From an uncultured Bacteroides sp. (lineage in GTDB: Bacteria; Bacteroidota; Bacteroidia; Bacteroidales; Bacteroidaceae): a stretch of DNA of 49,739 nucleotides. The notes beneath the pieces are model-generated. The model made no database searches. It was not told where the DNA came from and saw nothing but the letters and a program-made list of their open reading frames with translations. Shown here one piece after another: positions 43,188-49,739 of the stretch; the first letter of the stretch is position 1; the number at the start of each line of letters is the position of its first letter. The DNA lies in NCBI GenBank assembly GCA_947074275.1, contig CAMTPA010000013.1, positions 1 to 49,739 on the forward strand. The letters are read 5' to 3'. Both the position numbers and the translations under genes were made by a program.

Positions 43188-44663
43188 ATGGAACAGCAAC
43201 TGACCGTTTACAACACCCTAAATAGAAAAAAAGAGTTGTTCGTGCCGCTGCACGCGCCCAATGTAGGAATGTACGTGTGCGGACCTACCGTATATGGCGA
43301 CGCGCATTTGGGACACGCCCGACCAGCAATTACCTTCGACGTTCTTTTTCGTTACCTCACTCACATTGGCTACAAGGTGCGCTACGTGCGCAACATCACC
43401 GACGTGGGACACTTGGAACACGATGCCGATGAAGGTGAAGACAAAATCGCTAAAAAAGCTCGCTTAGACCAAGTAGAGCCAATGGAAGTGGTGCAGTATT
43501 ACCTGAACCGCTATCACAAAGCAATGGAGGCACTCAACGTGCTTTCGCCCAGCATAGAACCTCACGCTTCGGGACACATCATTGAGCAAATAGAGCTGGT
43601 TCAGAAGATTTTGGACAATGGCTATGCTTACATTAGCGAAGGTTCGGTTTACTTTGATGTGGCCAAATACGACAAAGACCATAATTATGGAAGATTGTCG
43701 GGTCGCAACCTGGACGATGTGCTAAATACCACGCGCGAACTGGATGGACAGAGCGAAAAACGCAACCCAGCCGACTTTGCATTGTGGAAAAAAGCACAAC
43801 CCGAACACATTATGCGCTGGCCTTCGCCTTGGAGCGATGGTTTCCCCGGCTGGCATGCCGAGTGTACCGCAATGGGACGCAAATATTTGGGCGAACATTT
43901 CGATATTCACGGAGGAGGAATGGATTTGGTTTTCCCTCATCACGAATGCGAAATTGCACAATCGGTGGCTTCGCAAGGCGATGATATGGTGCAATATTGG
44001 ATGCACAACAACATGATTACCATCAACGGAACGAAAATGGGCAAGTCGTTGGGCAATTTCATCACTCTCGAAGAGTTCTTCAAAGGTTCGCATCCACTGC
44101 TCACACAAGCCTACACTGCGATGACCATTCGTTTCTTTATTCTTCAGGCACACTATCGCAGCACGGTAGACTTTAGCAACGAAGCGTTGCAAGCTGCCGA
44201 AAAAGGATTGCTACGCCTCACCGAAGCGATAGATGGATTGGAGAAAATCAAGCCTTCTGCCACATCGGACGTAGAGGTGGCATCGGTGCGCACCAAGTGC
44301 TACGAGGCGATGAACGATGATATGAACACTCCAATGGTGATTGCAGCCCTGTTTGAAGGAGCGAAGATGATAAACAACATCATTGCGGGCAACAACACCA
44401 TATCGGAAGCCGACCTTAAAGAGTTGAAAGAGACTTTCCATCTATTCAGCTACGATGTGTTGGGATTGACAGAAGAAACCGGGTCGTCGGATGGAAGAGA
44501 AGCAGCCTACGGCAAAGTGGTAGATATGCTATTGAAACAACGTGTGAAAGCGAAAGCCAACAAAGACTGGGCTACTTCGGATATGATTCGCAATGAACTA
44601 ACCGCTTTAGGATTTGAGATAAAAGACACCAAAGATGGTTTTGAATGGCGACTGAATAAATAA
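43188..44663 (+). CDS. cysS: Cysteinyl-tRNA synthetase
   Basis: 491 residues, normal for the family. It charges tRNA-Cys in the cytoplasm. The class I HIGH motif appears as HLGH (residues 40-43, in [11 protein letters not shown]). Cys31 in MYVCGPTVY and [10 protein letters not shown] with HHECEIAQS provide the zinc ligands that select cysteine. The KMSKS loop reads KMGKS near residue 282. The C-terminal DALR-type helical domain ends with [20 protein letters not shown]. It is a single gene ended by the hairpin at 44685. Confidence 0.96.
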   Translation: MEQQLTVYNTLNRKKELFVPLHAPNVGMYVCGPTVYGDAHLGHARPAITFDVLFRYLTHIGYKVRYVRNITDVGHLEHDADEGEDKIAKKARLDQVEPMEVVQYYLNRYHKAMEALNVLSPSIEPHASGHIIEQIELVQKILDNGYAYISEGSVYFDVAKYDKDHNYGRLSGRNLDDVLNTTRELDGQSEKRNPADFALWKKAQPEHIMRWPSPWSDGFPGWHAECTAMGRKYLGEHFDIHGGGMDLVFPHHECEIAQSVASQGDDMVQYWMHNNMITINGTKMGKSLGNFITLEEFFKGSHPLLTQAYTAMTIRFFILQAHYRSTVDFSNEALQAAEKGLLRLTEAIDGLEKIKPSATSDVEVASVRTKCYEAMNDDMNTPMVIAALFEGAKMINNIIAGNNTISEADLKELKETFHLFSYDVLGLTEETGSSDGREAAYGKVVDMLLKQRVKAKANKDWATSDMIRNELTALGFEIKDTKDGFEWRLNK

Positions 44664-44684
44664 ACAGATCACCCACACGAGATA

Positions 44685-44734
44685 AAAAGAGAAAGGGTAG
44701 ACAATCATTTGAAGTTGTCTACCCTTTCTCTTTT
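44685..44734. terminator. Strong bidirectional terminator
   Basis: A perfect 20-bp stem (44685-44704 with 44715-44734) has a 10-nt loop. It has A-rich and T-rich ends on both strands and lies between the convergent cysS and GH3 genes. Confidence 0.9.
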
Positions 44735-44750
44735 ATTTTGCTTTCATTGC

Positions 44751-46262
44751 TTATTCTTTATTGAGCACAAGCATTTCGTCAATATATTCACGTGTGTTGC
44801 TCAAACGTGGTATCTTGTGCTGCCCCCCTAATTTCCCTTTGCGTGCCAACCAATCGTGAAACAAACCTTTGCGTGCCACTACAACCTCCAAAGGTTGCAA
44901 TGCAATGTTTTTCCAGCGTTTTGCTTCGTAATCGGAATTCACCTCTTTCAACGTATCGTCTAATATAGAGGCAAAGTGATCGATGGAATCGGGAGTTTTT
45001 GCAAATTCGATAATCCATTGATGACGGCATTTGGCATTCTCGTCCATAAACACAGGCGCAGCCGAATATTCGGTAATCAACGCTCCTGTTGCGGCACAAG
45101 CCTTTGCCAGTCCTCTTTCGGCATTATCCACTATCAGTTCTTCGCCAAAGGCATTGATAAAATGTTTGGTGCGTCCTGTTATCACAAACTTATAGGGATA
45201 CTTGCTGGTAAACTTCACGGTGTCGCCTATCATATATCGCCACAATCCACACGATGTAGAGATAACAATGGCGTAGTTTCTACCCAATTCCACCTCTTCC
45301 AAACAATAAGCTTTGGGGTTCTCTTTCTCCACCTCGTCGATGGGAACAAATTCATAGAATACACCATAGTCTATCATCAGCAGCATAGCGGGGTCGAGCA
45401 GATCGCTTTGTGTGCCAAAATAGCCTTCGGAAGCATTGTAGGTTTCTAAATAGTGCATTTTAGACGATTGAATCACTTGCTTGTATTGCTCGCGATAGGG
45501 AGTAAATGCCACACCTCCGTGGAAGAAAACCTCCAAATTTGGCCACACCTCTTCGAGCGTAGTCTTGCCTGTTTTCTCTAAAACTCGCTTGATAAGAACC
45601 AACATCCACGAAGGAACCCCCGAAATGCTGGTGACATTGGTGCGAATGGTGCTGTTGGCTATTGCTTCTATCTTGCTCTCCCACTCGTCCATCAAGGCTA
45701 TCTGCTTGCTTGGCACACGCACGAAATTGATAAGAGGACTAACGTTTTGAATGAGAATAGCCGACAAATCGCCCACCAAACTATGCTTGAAGTTGTGATT
45801 GGGGCGATGACTCCCTCCAAGAATCAAGCCTTTCCCCGAAAACATTTCACTATTGGGATTTTGACGAAAATAGAGTGCTGCCACATCTTTACCACCCATA
45901 TAATGAGTATCTTGCAGCGATTCACGGCTCACAGGCAGAAACTTACTTTTATCATTGGTAGTGCCCGACGATTTTGCAAACCATTGTATCTCGGAGGGCC
46001 AAAGCAGGTTTTGCTCTCCATTGCGCAATCGCTCCACATAGGGTTTCACATCGTCGTAAGTTTGAATAGGGACACGTGATTTGTAATCATCGTAGCTACG
46101 CATAGACCCATAGCCGTATTTAACACCCCACTCCGTATTCGCAGCTTTCGCAAGAAGTTTATTCAAAACACATTGTTGTATCTCTCCGGGACAAATCCCA
46201 TAAAGGTCTATCGCTTTTAGGCGTGAATTGAATAGGGGTTTTATAATCTTGGTTACACTCAT
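44751..46262 (-). CDS. GH3 auxin-responsive family protein (acyl-adenylate type)
   Basis: 503 residues. The ANL-type nucleotide motif WFAKSSGTTNDKSKFLPVS near residue 100 is diagnostic of the plant GH3-like family, whose members adenylate a carboxylate and join it to an amino acid. Later blocks are YNASEGYFGTQ (acid-binding region), YAIVISTSCGLWRYMIGD and VITGRTKHFINAFGEELI (hinge). Bacteroidetes homologues are common but their substrate is not known to me. The frame begins at a TTG (46280); the ATG at 46262 (MSVTKIIKPLF) is preferred. A -7 element lies at 46297-46304. Confidence 0.88.
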   Translation of the reverse strand: MSVTKIIKPLFNSRLKAIDLYGICPGEIQQCVLNKLLAKAANTEWGVKYGYGSMRSYDDYKSRVPIQTYDDVKPYVERLRNGEQNLLWPSEIQWFAKSSGTTNDKSKFLPVSRESLQDTHYMGGKDVAALYFRQNPNSEMFSGKGLILGGSHRPNHNFKHSLVGDLSAILIQNVSPLINFVRVPSKQIALMDEWESKIEAIANSTIRTNVTSISGVPSWMLVLIKRVLEKTGKTTLEEVWPNLEVFFHGGVAFTPYREQYKQVIQSSKMHYLETYNASEGYFGTQSDLLDPAMLLMIDYGVFYEFVPIDEVEKENPKAYCLEEVELGRNYAIVISTSCGLWRYMIGDTVKFTSKYPYKFVITGRTKHFINAFGEELIVDNAERGLAKACAATGALITEYSAAPVFMDENAKCRHQWIIEFAKTPDSIDHFASILDDTLKEVNSDYEAKRWKNIALQPLEVVVARKGLFHDWLARKGKLGGQHKIPRLSNTREYIDEMLVLNKE

Positions 46263-46296
46263 CTCTATTTCTTTCGTCAATAGTATTTTAATTATG

Positions 46297-46304
46297 CAAA
46301 AGTA
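46297..46304 (-). promoter_or_regulatory. -7 element (TACTTTTG) for the GH3 gene
   Basis: A perfect TAnnTTTG on the minus strand, 34 bp upstream of the ATG at 46262. It is divergent from a weaker element, TATCTTTA (46325-46332), before the phosphofructokinase. Confidence 0.5.
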
Positions 46305-46387
46305 AGTTATTTCTCTTTTTTTTCTATCTTTACAACGGAAATAATCGTTAAAAGTTTACGCATTGAGCAGTAAATGCGACATTTAGA

Positions 46388-47410
46388 ATGAAAAAGATGA
46401 GAATAGGTATTTTAACATCGGGTGGCGATTGTCCCGGCATCAATGCTACGATACGTGGTGTGTGCAAAACGGCAATCCATCATTACGGAATGGAAGTGAT
46501 GGGTATTCACAGCGGATTTCAAGGATTACTGAACAAAGATGTGGAGCTATTTAATGATAAATCATTGTCGGGGCTGCTCAATCTGGGTGGTACAGTATTG
46601 GGCACCTCGCGCGAAAAGCCTTTTAAAAAAGGAGGGATGACACCCGACGGCGTGCATAAACCCACTCTCATCAAACAGAATATGGAAGAAATGGGGATGG
46701 ACTGTTTGGTGTGCATTGGAGGCAATGGCACACAGAAGACAGCCGCCAAGTGTGCCGCCTTCGGCATAAACGTGGTTTCGGTGCCCAAGACAATAGACAA
46801 CGATATTTGGGGAACTGATATTTCTTTCGGGTTCGACTCTGCCGTGAGCATAGCCACCGATGCGATAGACCGCCTGCACTCTACTGCAAGTTCGCACAAA
46901 CGGGTGATGGTGATAGAGGTTATGGGGCACAAAGCAGGATGGATAGCTCTCTATTCGGGTATGGCAGGTGGAGGAGACATTATTCTACTACCTGAGATTC
47001 CATACAGTTTTGAGAATATATGTGATGCGATACACCATCGTGCCAAGTGTGGCAAGAGTTATTCGATTGTGGTAGTGGCCGAGGGAGTGCAAACCGATGG
47101 AGTGAAACGTCCTGCCGAATACATCGCCCAAGAGATAGAGCGAATGACTGGATTTGAAACGCGTGAAACGGTGCTGGGCTATATCCAACGTGGTGGTTCA
47201 CCCACACCCTACGACCGCAATCTATCCACTCGTATGGGCGGACACGCTACCGAATTAATAGCCAACGGAATGTTTGGACGAATGGTGGCGATGAAAGGAG
47301 ACGAAATAGAGTCTGTTCCATTAGAAGAGGTAGCAGGACGCTTGAAGTTGGTGACCGAGTCACACGACTTGGTCGTTCAGGGCAGACGTATGGGTATCTG
47401 TTTCGGATAA
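46388..47410 (+). CDS. pfkA: 6-phosphofructokinase family protein with atypical active-site residues
   Basis: 340 residues. It phosphorylates fructose 6-phosphate at C1 in glycolysis. GILTSGGDCPGIN opens the fold and PKTIDND (133-139) holds the catalytic Asp137. TSREKPF and YIQRGGSPTPYDR are sugar-phosphate contacts. Three positions differ from the E. coli ATP enzyme: GGNGT (111-115) replaces GGDGS, so the Mg-binding Asp is Asn; Lys134 replaces Gly in PGTIDND; and MGHKAGW has His where MGR has Arg. Gly114 fits ATP use, while Lys134 is common in pyrophosphate or atypical enzymes, so donor choice is open. The last 51 nt overlap the 3' end of rnc on the other strand. Confidence 0.88.
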   Translation: MKKMRIGILTSGGDCPGINATIRGVCKTAIHHYGMEVMGIHSGFQGLLNKDVELFNDKSLSGLLNLGGTVLGTSREKPFKKGGMTPDGVHKPTLIKQNMEEMGMDCLVCIGGNGTQKTAAKCAAFGINVVSVPKTIDNDIWGTDISFGFDSAVSIATDAIDRLHSTASSHKRVMVIEVMGHKAGWIALYSGMAGGGDIILLPEIPYSFENICDAIHHRAKCGKSYSIVVVAEGVQTDGVKRPAEYIAQEIERMTGFETRETVLGYIQRGGSPTPYDRNLSTRMGGHATELIANGMFGRMVAMKGDEIESVPLEEVAGRLKLVTESHDLVVQGRRMGICFG

Positions 47411-48268
47411 TTCAACGACAGCACCATCTGCATCGTTGTTTTCTATGGTCTCGTCGGTGGGTAGGGTCTCTGTTATTGGCTCTTCAATTACTACGAGTAG
47501 CTTTTGCGCCTTCGCCTCATTGATAGCCTCGCAGAAGGCTGTATCCTTTATGTTCTTCAATGCCAGTCGAGCAGCGTTTTGTTGCGACTCCTTTTTCGAG
47601 TAGCCTGTGCCATTGCCTGCAGCAAGTCCTTCAATGTGTATTTCGGTTTGAAATATCGGATTATTCTCCTTATCATAACTCTGTTCGATAAGCTCAAAAG
47701 AGACCTCCATTTTGTTCTTCTGACTCCACTCTATCAGCTTCGATTTGAAGTTCACCTCCTTATAGGCCACTTTCTCAAGATTGATATGAGGAGTTATGAT
47801 TTTGTTTTCTACGAAATACTTGCAGCAGTCATAGCCTCTGTCGATATAGATAGCACCAATAAATGCTTCAAAGGCATTGCCATACATATAATTGTTGTGC
47901 GACAATGAGCGTGGGGCAGACTTCATCAACTTATCCAATCCTATTTCAATCGCAAGCTTGTTGAGTGTTTCGCGTTGCACTATCTTGGAACGTGTGTTGG
48001 TGAGAAACCCCTCACGTTTGCCCTCAAATCGTTCAAACAGAATATCGGCCACGATTGCATCGAGTATGGCATCGCCCAAAAACTCAAGTCGTTCGTTGTT
48101 GACGATGCGACCTTGCTCAGTGCGTTGAGAAATAGACTTGTGCAAAAGTGCTTGTTCGTACACCTCCACGTGTTTGGGGTAGAAACCCAATATCTTATAA
48201 AAACAAAGGTAAGAGTTCCTATTTTTTTTTAATAGGACTCTTACCTTGTCTATTTGGTTGCGTAACAC
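47360..48268 (-). CDS. rnc: Ribonuclease III
   Basis: 302 residues from the GTG at 48268, five bases after the fabF stop; the frame also runs to a TTG at 48304 inside fabF, which is less likely. The RNase III signature NERLEFLGDAILD (residues 58-70) carries the metal-binding Glu and Asp, with the second acidic pair in GNAFEAFIGAIYID. The dsRNA-binding domain ends GNGTGYSKKESQQNAARLAL. It cleaves double-stranded RNA in rRNA and mRNA processing. A ~60-residue tail rich in Glu, Asp and Thr (PITETLPTDETIENNDADGA) extends beyond the usual domain end and is partly encoded in the overlap with the phosphofructokinase gene. Confidence 0.93.
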   Translation of the reverse strand: MLRNQIDKVRVLLKKNRNSYLCFYKILGFYPKHVEVYEQALLHKSISQRTEQGRIVNNERLEFLGDAILDAIVADILFERFEGKREGFLTNTRSKIVQRETLNKLAIEIGLDKLMKSAPRSLSHNNYMYGNAFEAFIGAIYIDRGYDCCKYFVENKIITPHINLEKVAYKEVNFKSKLIEWSQKNKMEVSFELIEQSYDKENNPIFQTEIHIEGLAAGNGTGYSKKESQQNAARLALKNIKDTAFCEAINEAKAQKLLVVIEEPITETLPTDETIENNDADGAVVELSETDTHTSALNDQVV

Positions 48269-48273
48269 GTTAA

Positions 48274-49536
48274 TTAATCTACGTATTTCTTGAAAATAAC
48301 ACAAGCGTTGTGACCACCAAATCCAAAAGTATTTGATAAGGCAACATTCACTTCACGTTTTTGAGCTTTGTCGAATGTGAAGTTCAGGTTGTAGTCGATG
48401 TTTTCATCGTTATCTCCTTCTTCGTGATTGATAGTTGGAGGCACAATGCCATTTTGAATAGCAAGAATACTTGCGATAGACTCAACAGCACCTGCTGCAC
48501 CCAAAAGGTGGCCAGTCATTGATTTTGTTGAGCTGATGTTAAGCTTATAAGCGTGTTCACCAAACACCTCTTTAATCGCTTTCGTTTCAGAGATGTCACC
48601 TACGGGTGTAGATGTTCCGTGTACGTTGATATAGTCTACCTGTTCGGGGGTCATTTCGGCATCTTCCAATGCGTTCAGCATCACAAGCTTAGCTCCCAAC
48701 CCATCGGGATGAGAAGCGGTGAGATGATGCGCATCACCCGACATTCCTACTCCAGCAACCTCCGCATAAATTTTCGCTCCACGTGCTTTGGCGTGCTCCA
48801 ATTCTTCGAGCACCAAGCAACCACCGCCTTCACCCATCACGAAACCGTCGCGGCTTGCGCTAAACGGACGAGAAGCCCTTGTGGGGTCATCGTTGCGTGT
48901 AGATAGCGCGTGCATCGCGTTGAATCCTCCTACGCCCGGTGCAGCAATCGCAGCTTCCGAACCACCTGTCACTATCGCGTTGCATTTGCCCAAACGAATC
49001 AGGTTGAACGCATCGGCAATGGCATTGGTAGAAGTGGCACAAGCAGAGCAAGTGGCATAGTTGGGGCCGTGAAAGCCATACATAATGGAGATTTGACCAG
49101 CGGCAATATCCGAAATCATCTTAGGGATAAAGAAAGGATTGAATTTGGGACCTTTGTCTTTGTGGGTATAGTAGTTGCCTACCTCTTCCTCAAACGTGCG
49201 AATACCACCGATACCTGCACCAAAGATTACTCCAATTCTGTTCAAATCCTCTTTCTCGACATCCAGACCCGAATCTTCCACAGCTTCTTTAGCTACCGCC
49301 ACGCCATACTGTGTGTACAAGTCCATCTTTCGAGCCTCTTTGCGGTCGATATATTGGGTTGCATCGAAGCCTTTCACTTCACATGCGAACTGTGTTTTGA
49401 ATTGTGAAGCGTCGAAATAAGTAATAGGCCCCGCTCCACTAACTCCGTTCACAAGATTGTCCCAAAACTCTGGAACAGTATTGCCAATGGGGGTAATGGC
49501 GCCAAGACCCGTTACTACAACTCTTTTTAATTCCAT
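48274..49536 (-). CDS. fabF: 3-oxoacyl-ACP synthase II
   Basis: 420 residues, typical of KAS II. It condenses malonyl-ACP with acyl-ACP in fatty acid elongation. The catalytic Cys is in ATCSACATSTNAI, and the two His are in VNVHGTSTPVGD and STKSMTGHLLGAAGAVE; NTFGFGGHNACV closes the fold. It sits 18 nt downstream of acpP and 5 nt upstream of rnc, the common acpP-fabF-rnc order of Bacteroidetes, so fatty acid synthesis genes and rnc are likely co-transcribed. Confidence 0.97.
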   Translation of the reverse strand: MELKRVVVTGLGAITPIGNTVPEFWDNLVNGVSGAGPITYFDASQFKTQFACEVKGFDATQYIDRKEARKMDLYTQYGVAVAKEAVEDSGLDVEKEDLNRIGVIFGAGIGGIRTFEEEVGNYYTHKDKGPKFNPFFIPKMISDIAAGQISIMYGFHGPNYATCSACATSTNAIADAFNLIRLGKCNAIVTGGSEAAIAAPGVGGFNAMHALSTRNDDPTRASRPFSASRDGFVMGEGGGCLVLEELEHAKARGAKIYAEVAGVGMSGDAHHLTASHPDGLGAKLVMLNALEDAEMTPEQVDYINVHGTSTPVGDISETKAIKEVFGEHAYKLNISSTKSMTGHLLGAAGAVESIASILAIQNGIVPPTINHEEGDNDENIDYNLNFTFDKAQKREVNVALSNTFGFGGHNACVIFKKYVD

Positions 49537-49554
49537 AACTGAATAAGTTCGGGA

Positions 49555-49739
49555 TTATTTACTGTGTTCTTCGATGTATGATACAGCGTCACCTACAGTA
49601 GTGATTTTTTCTGCTTGATCGTCTGGAATAGAAATACCAAATTCTTTTTCAAATTCCATAATAAGCTCTACAGTGTCAAGAGAGTCTGCGCCCAAATCAT
49701 TTGTGAAGCTTGCTTCATTTGTAACTTCTGATTCTTCAA
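49555..49739 (-). CDS. acpP: Acyl carrier protein (5' end cut by the window)
   Basis: The last 60 residues are present; about 18 N-terminal residues lie outside. The phosphopantetheine attachment serine is in [19 protein letters not shown], and the protein ends [10 protein letters not shown]. It carries acyl chains as thioesters for fatty acid and lipid A synthesis. It is the first visible gene of the acpP-fabF-rnc unit. Confidence 0.96.
   Translation of the reverse strand, partial: EESEVTNEASFTNDLGADSLDTVELIMEFEKEFGISIPDDQAEKITTVGDAVSYIEEHSK

Noticed and set aside
48217-48236. Run of eight T near the rnc 5' end as a frameshift
   Set aside because: Reading through it gives KKNRNSYLCFYKILG, the expected RNase III sequence, so the frame is intact.
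1-49739. tRNA, rRNA, CRISPR arrays, insertion sequences
   Set aside because: I looked through the intergenic regions and found no cloverleaf, spaced identical repeats or transposase frame.

Overview
The window looks like one assembled contig from a member of the Bacteroidales (Bacteroides/Prevotella-like). The evidence is paired SusC/SusD outer-membrane transport genes, a hybrid two-component system regulator, lipoproteins with type II signal peptides, the acpP-fabF-rnc order, and -7 promoter elements of the Bacteroidetes form TAnnTTTG in front of most transcription units. Genus cannot be settled from the sequence alone. Bases 1-55 are not genomic: they match an Illumina TruSeq adapter with an 8-base index, so the left edge is an assembly end.

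Layout. 0.06-1.6 kb: the tail of a zinc-ribbon protein and a C5 DNA methyltransferase fused to an excisionase-type helix-turn-helix. 1.8-3.8 kb: a lipoprotein made of four tandem 103-residue modules. 4.2-5.4 kb: divergent aroK (shikimate kinase) and RNase H1. 5.5-18.2 kb: an envelope region with an MsbA-like ABC exporter and an outer-membrane protein, three family 2 glycosyltransferases, the remnant of another glycosyltransferase, a DUF5672 protein, a GT11-like fucosyltransferase, an LtaS-like transferase, a LpxL-type acyltransferase, a heptosyltransferase-like GT9 and a DUF4254 protein. Together these suggest LPS/lipo-oligosaccharide assembly and export. 18.3-19.3 kb: pdxB.

19.5-42.9 kb: a complete arabinan utilisation locus. 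The minus-strand operon (33431 down to 19557) encodes a LamG-type surface lipoprotein, SusC-SusD, a second SusC-SusD and a surface GH43 endo-arabinanase. A hybrid two-component regulator (34017-38240, minus) sits between it and a plus-strand operon of GH43, GH51 and GH43 enzymes (38425-42933). The model is surface cleavage and binding of arabinan, import through the two SusCD pairs, periplasmic breakdown to arabinose, and oligosaccharide sensing by the regulator. A shared direct-repeat motif with 21-bp period, placed 21-22 bp upstream of the -7 element of both enzyme/transport operons, is a strong candidate for the regulator's binding site. From memory, the gene order matches the arabinan locus of B. 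thetaiotaomicron around BT0360-BT0369.

43.2-49.7 kb: housekeeping genes cysS, a GH3-family protein, a phosphofructokinase, and rnc-fabF-acpP (acpP cut by the window end). The phosphofructokinase and rnc reading frames overlap tail to tail by 51 nt.

The non-coding sequence also has structure: three arrays of overlapping inverted repeats (19354-19445, 33931-34010, 43021-43084), two of which clearly belong to one family, plus several strong terminator hairpins.
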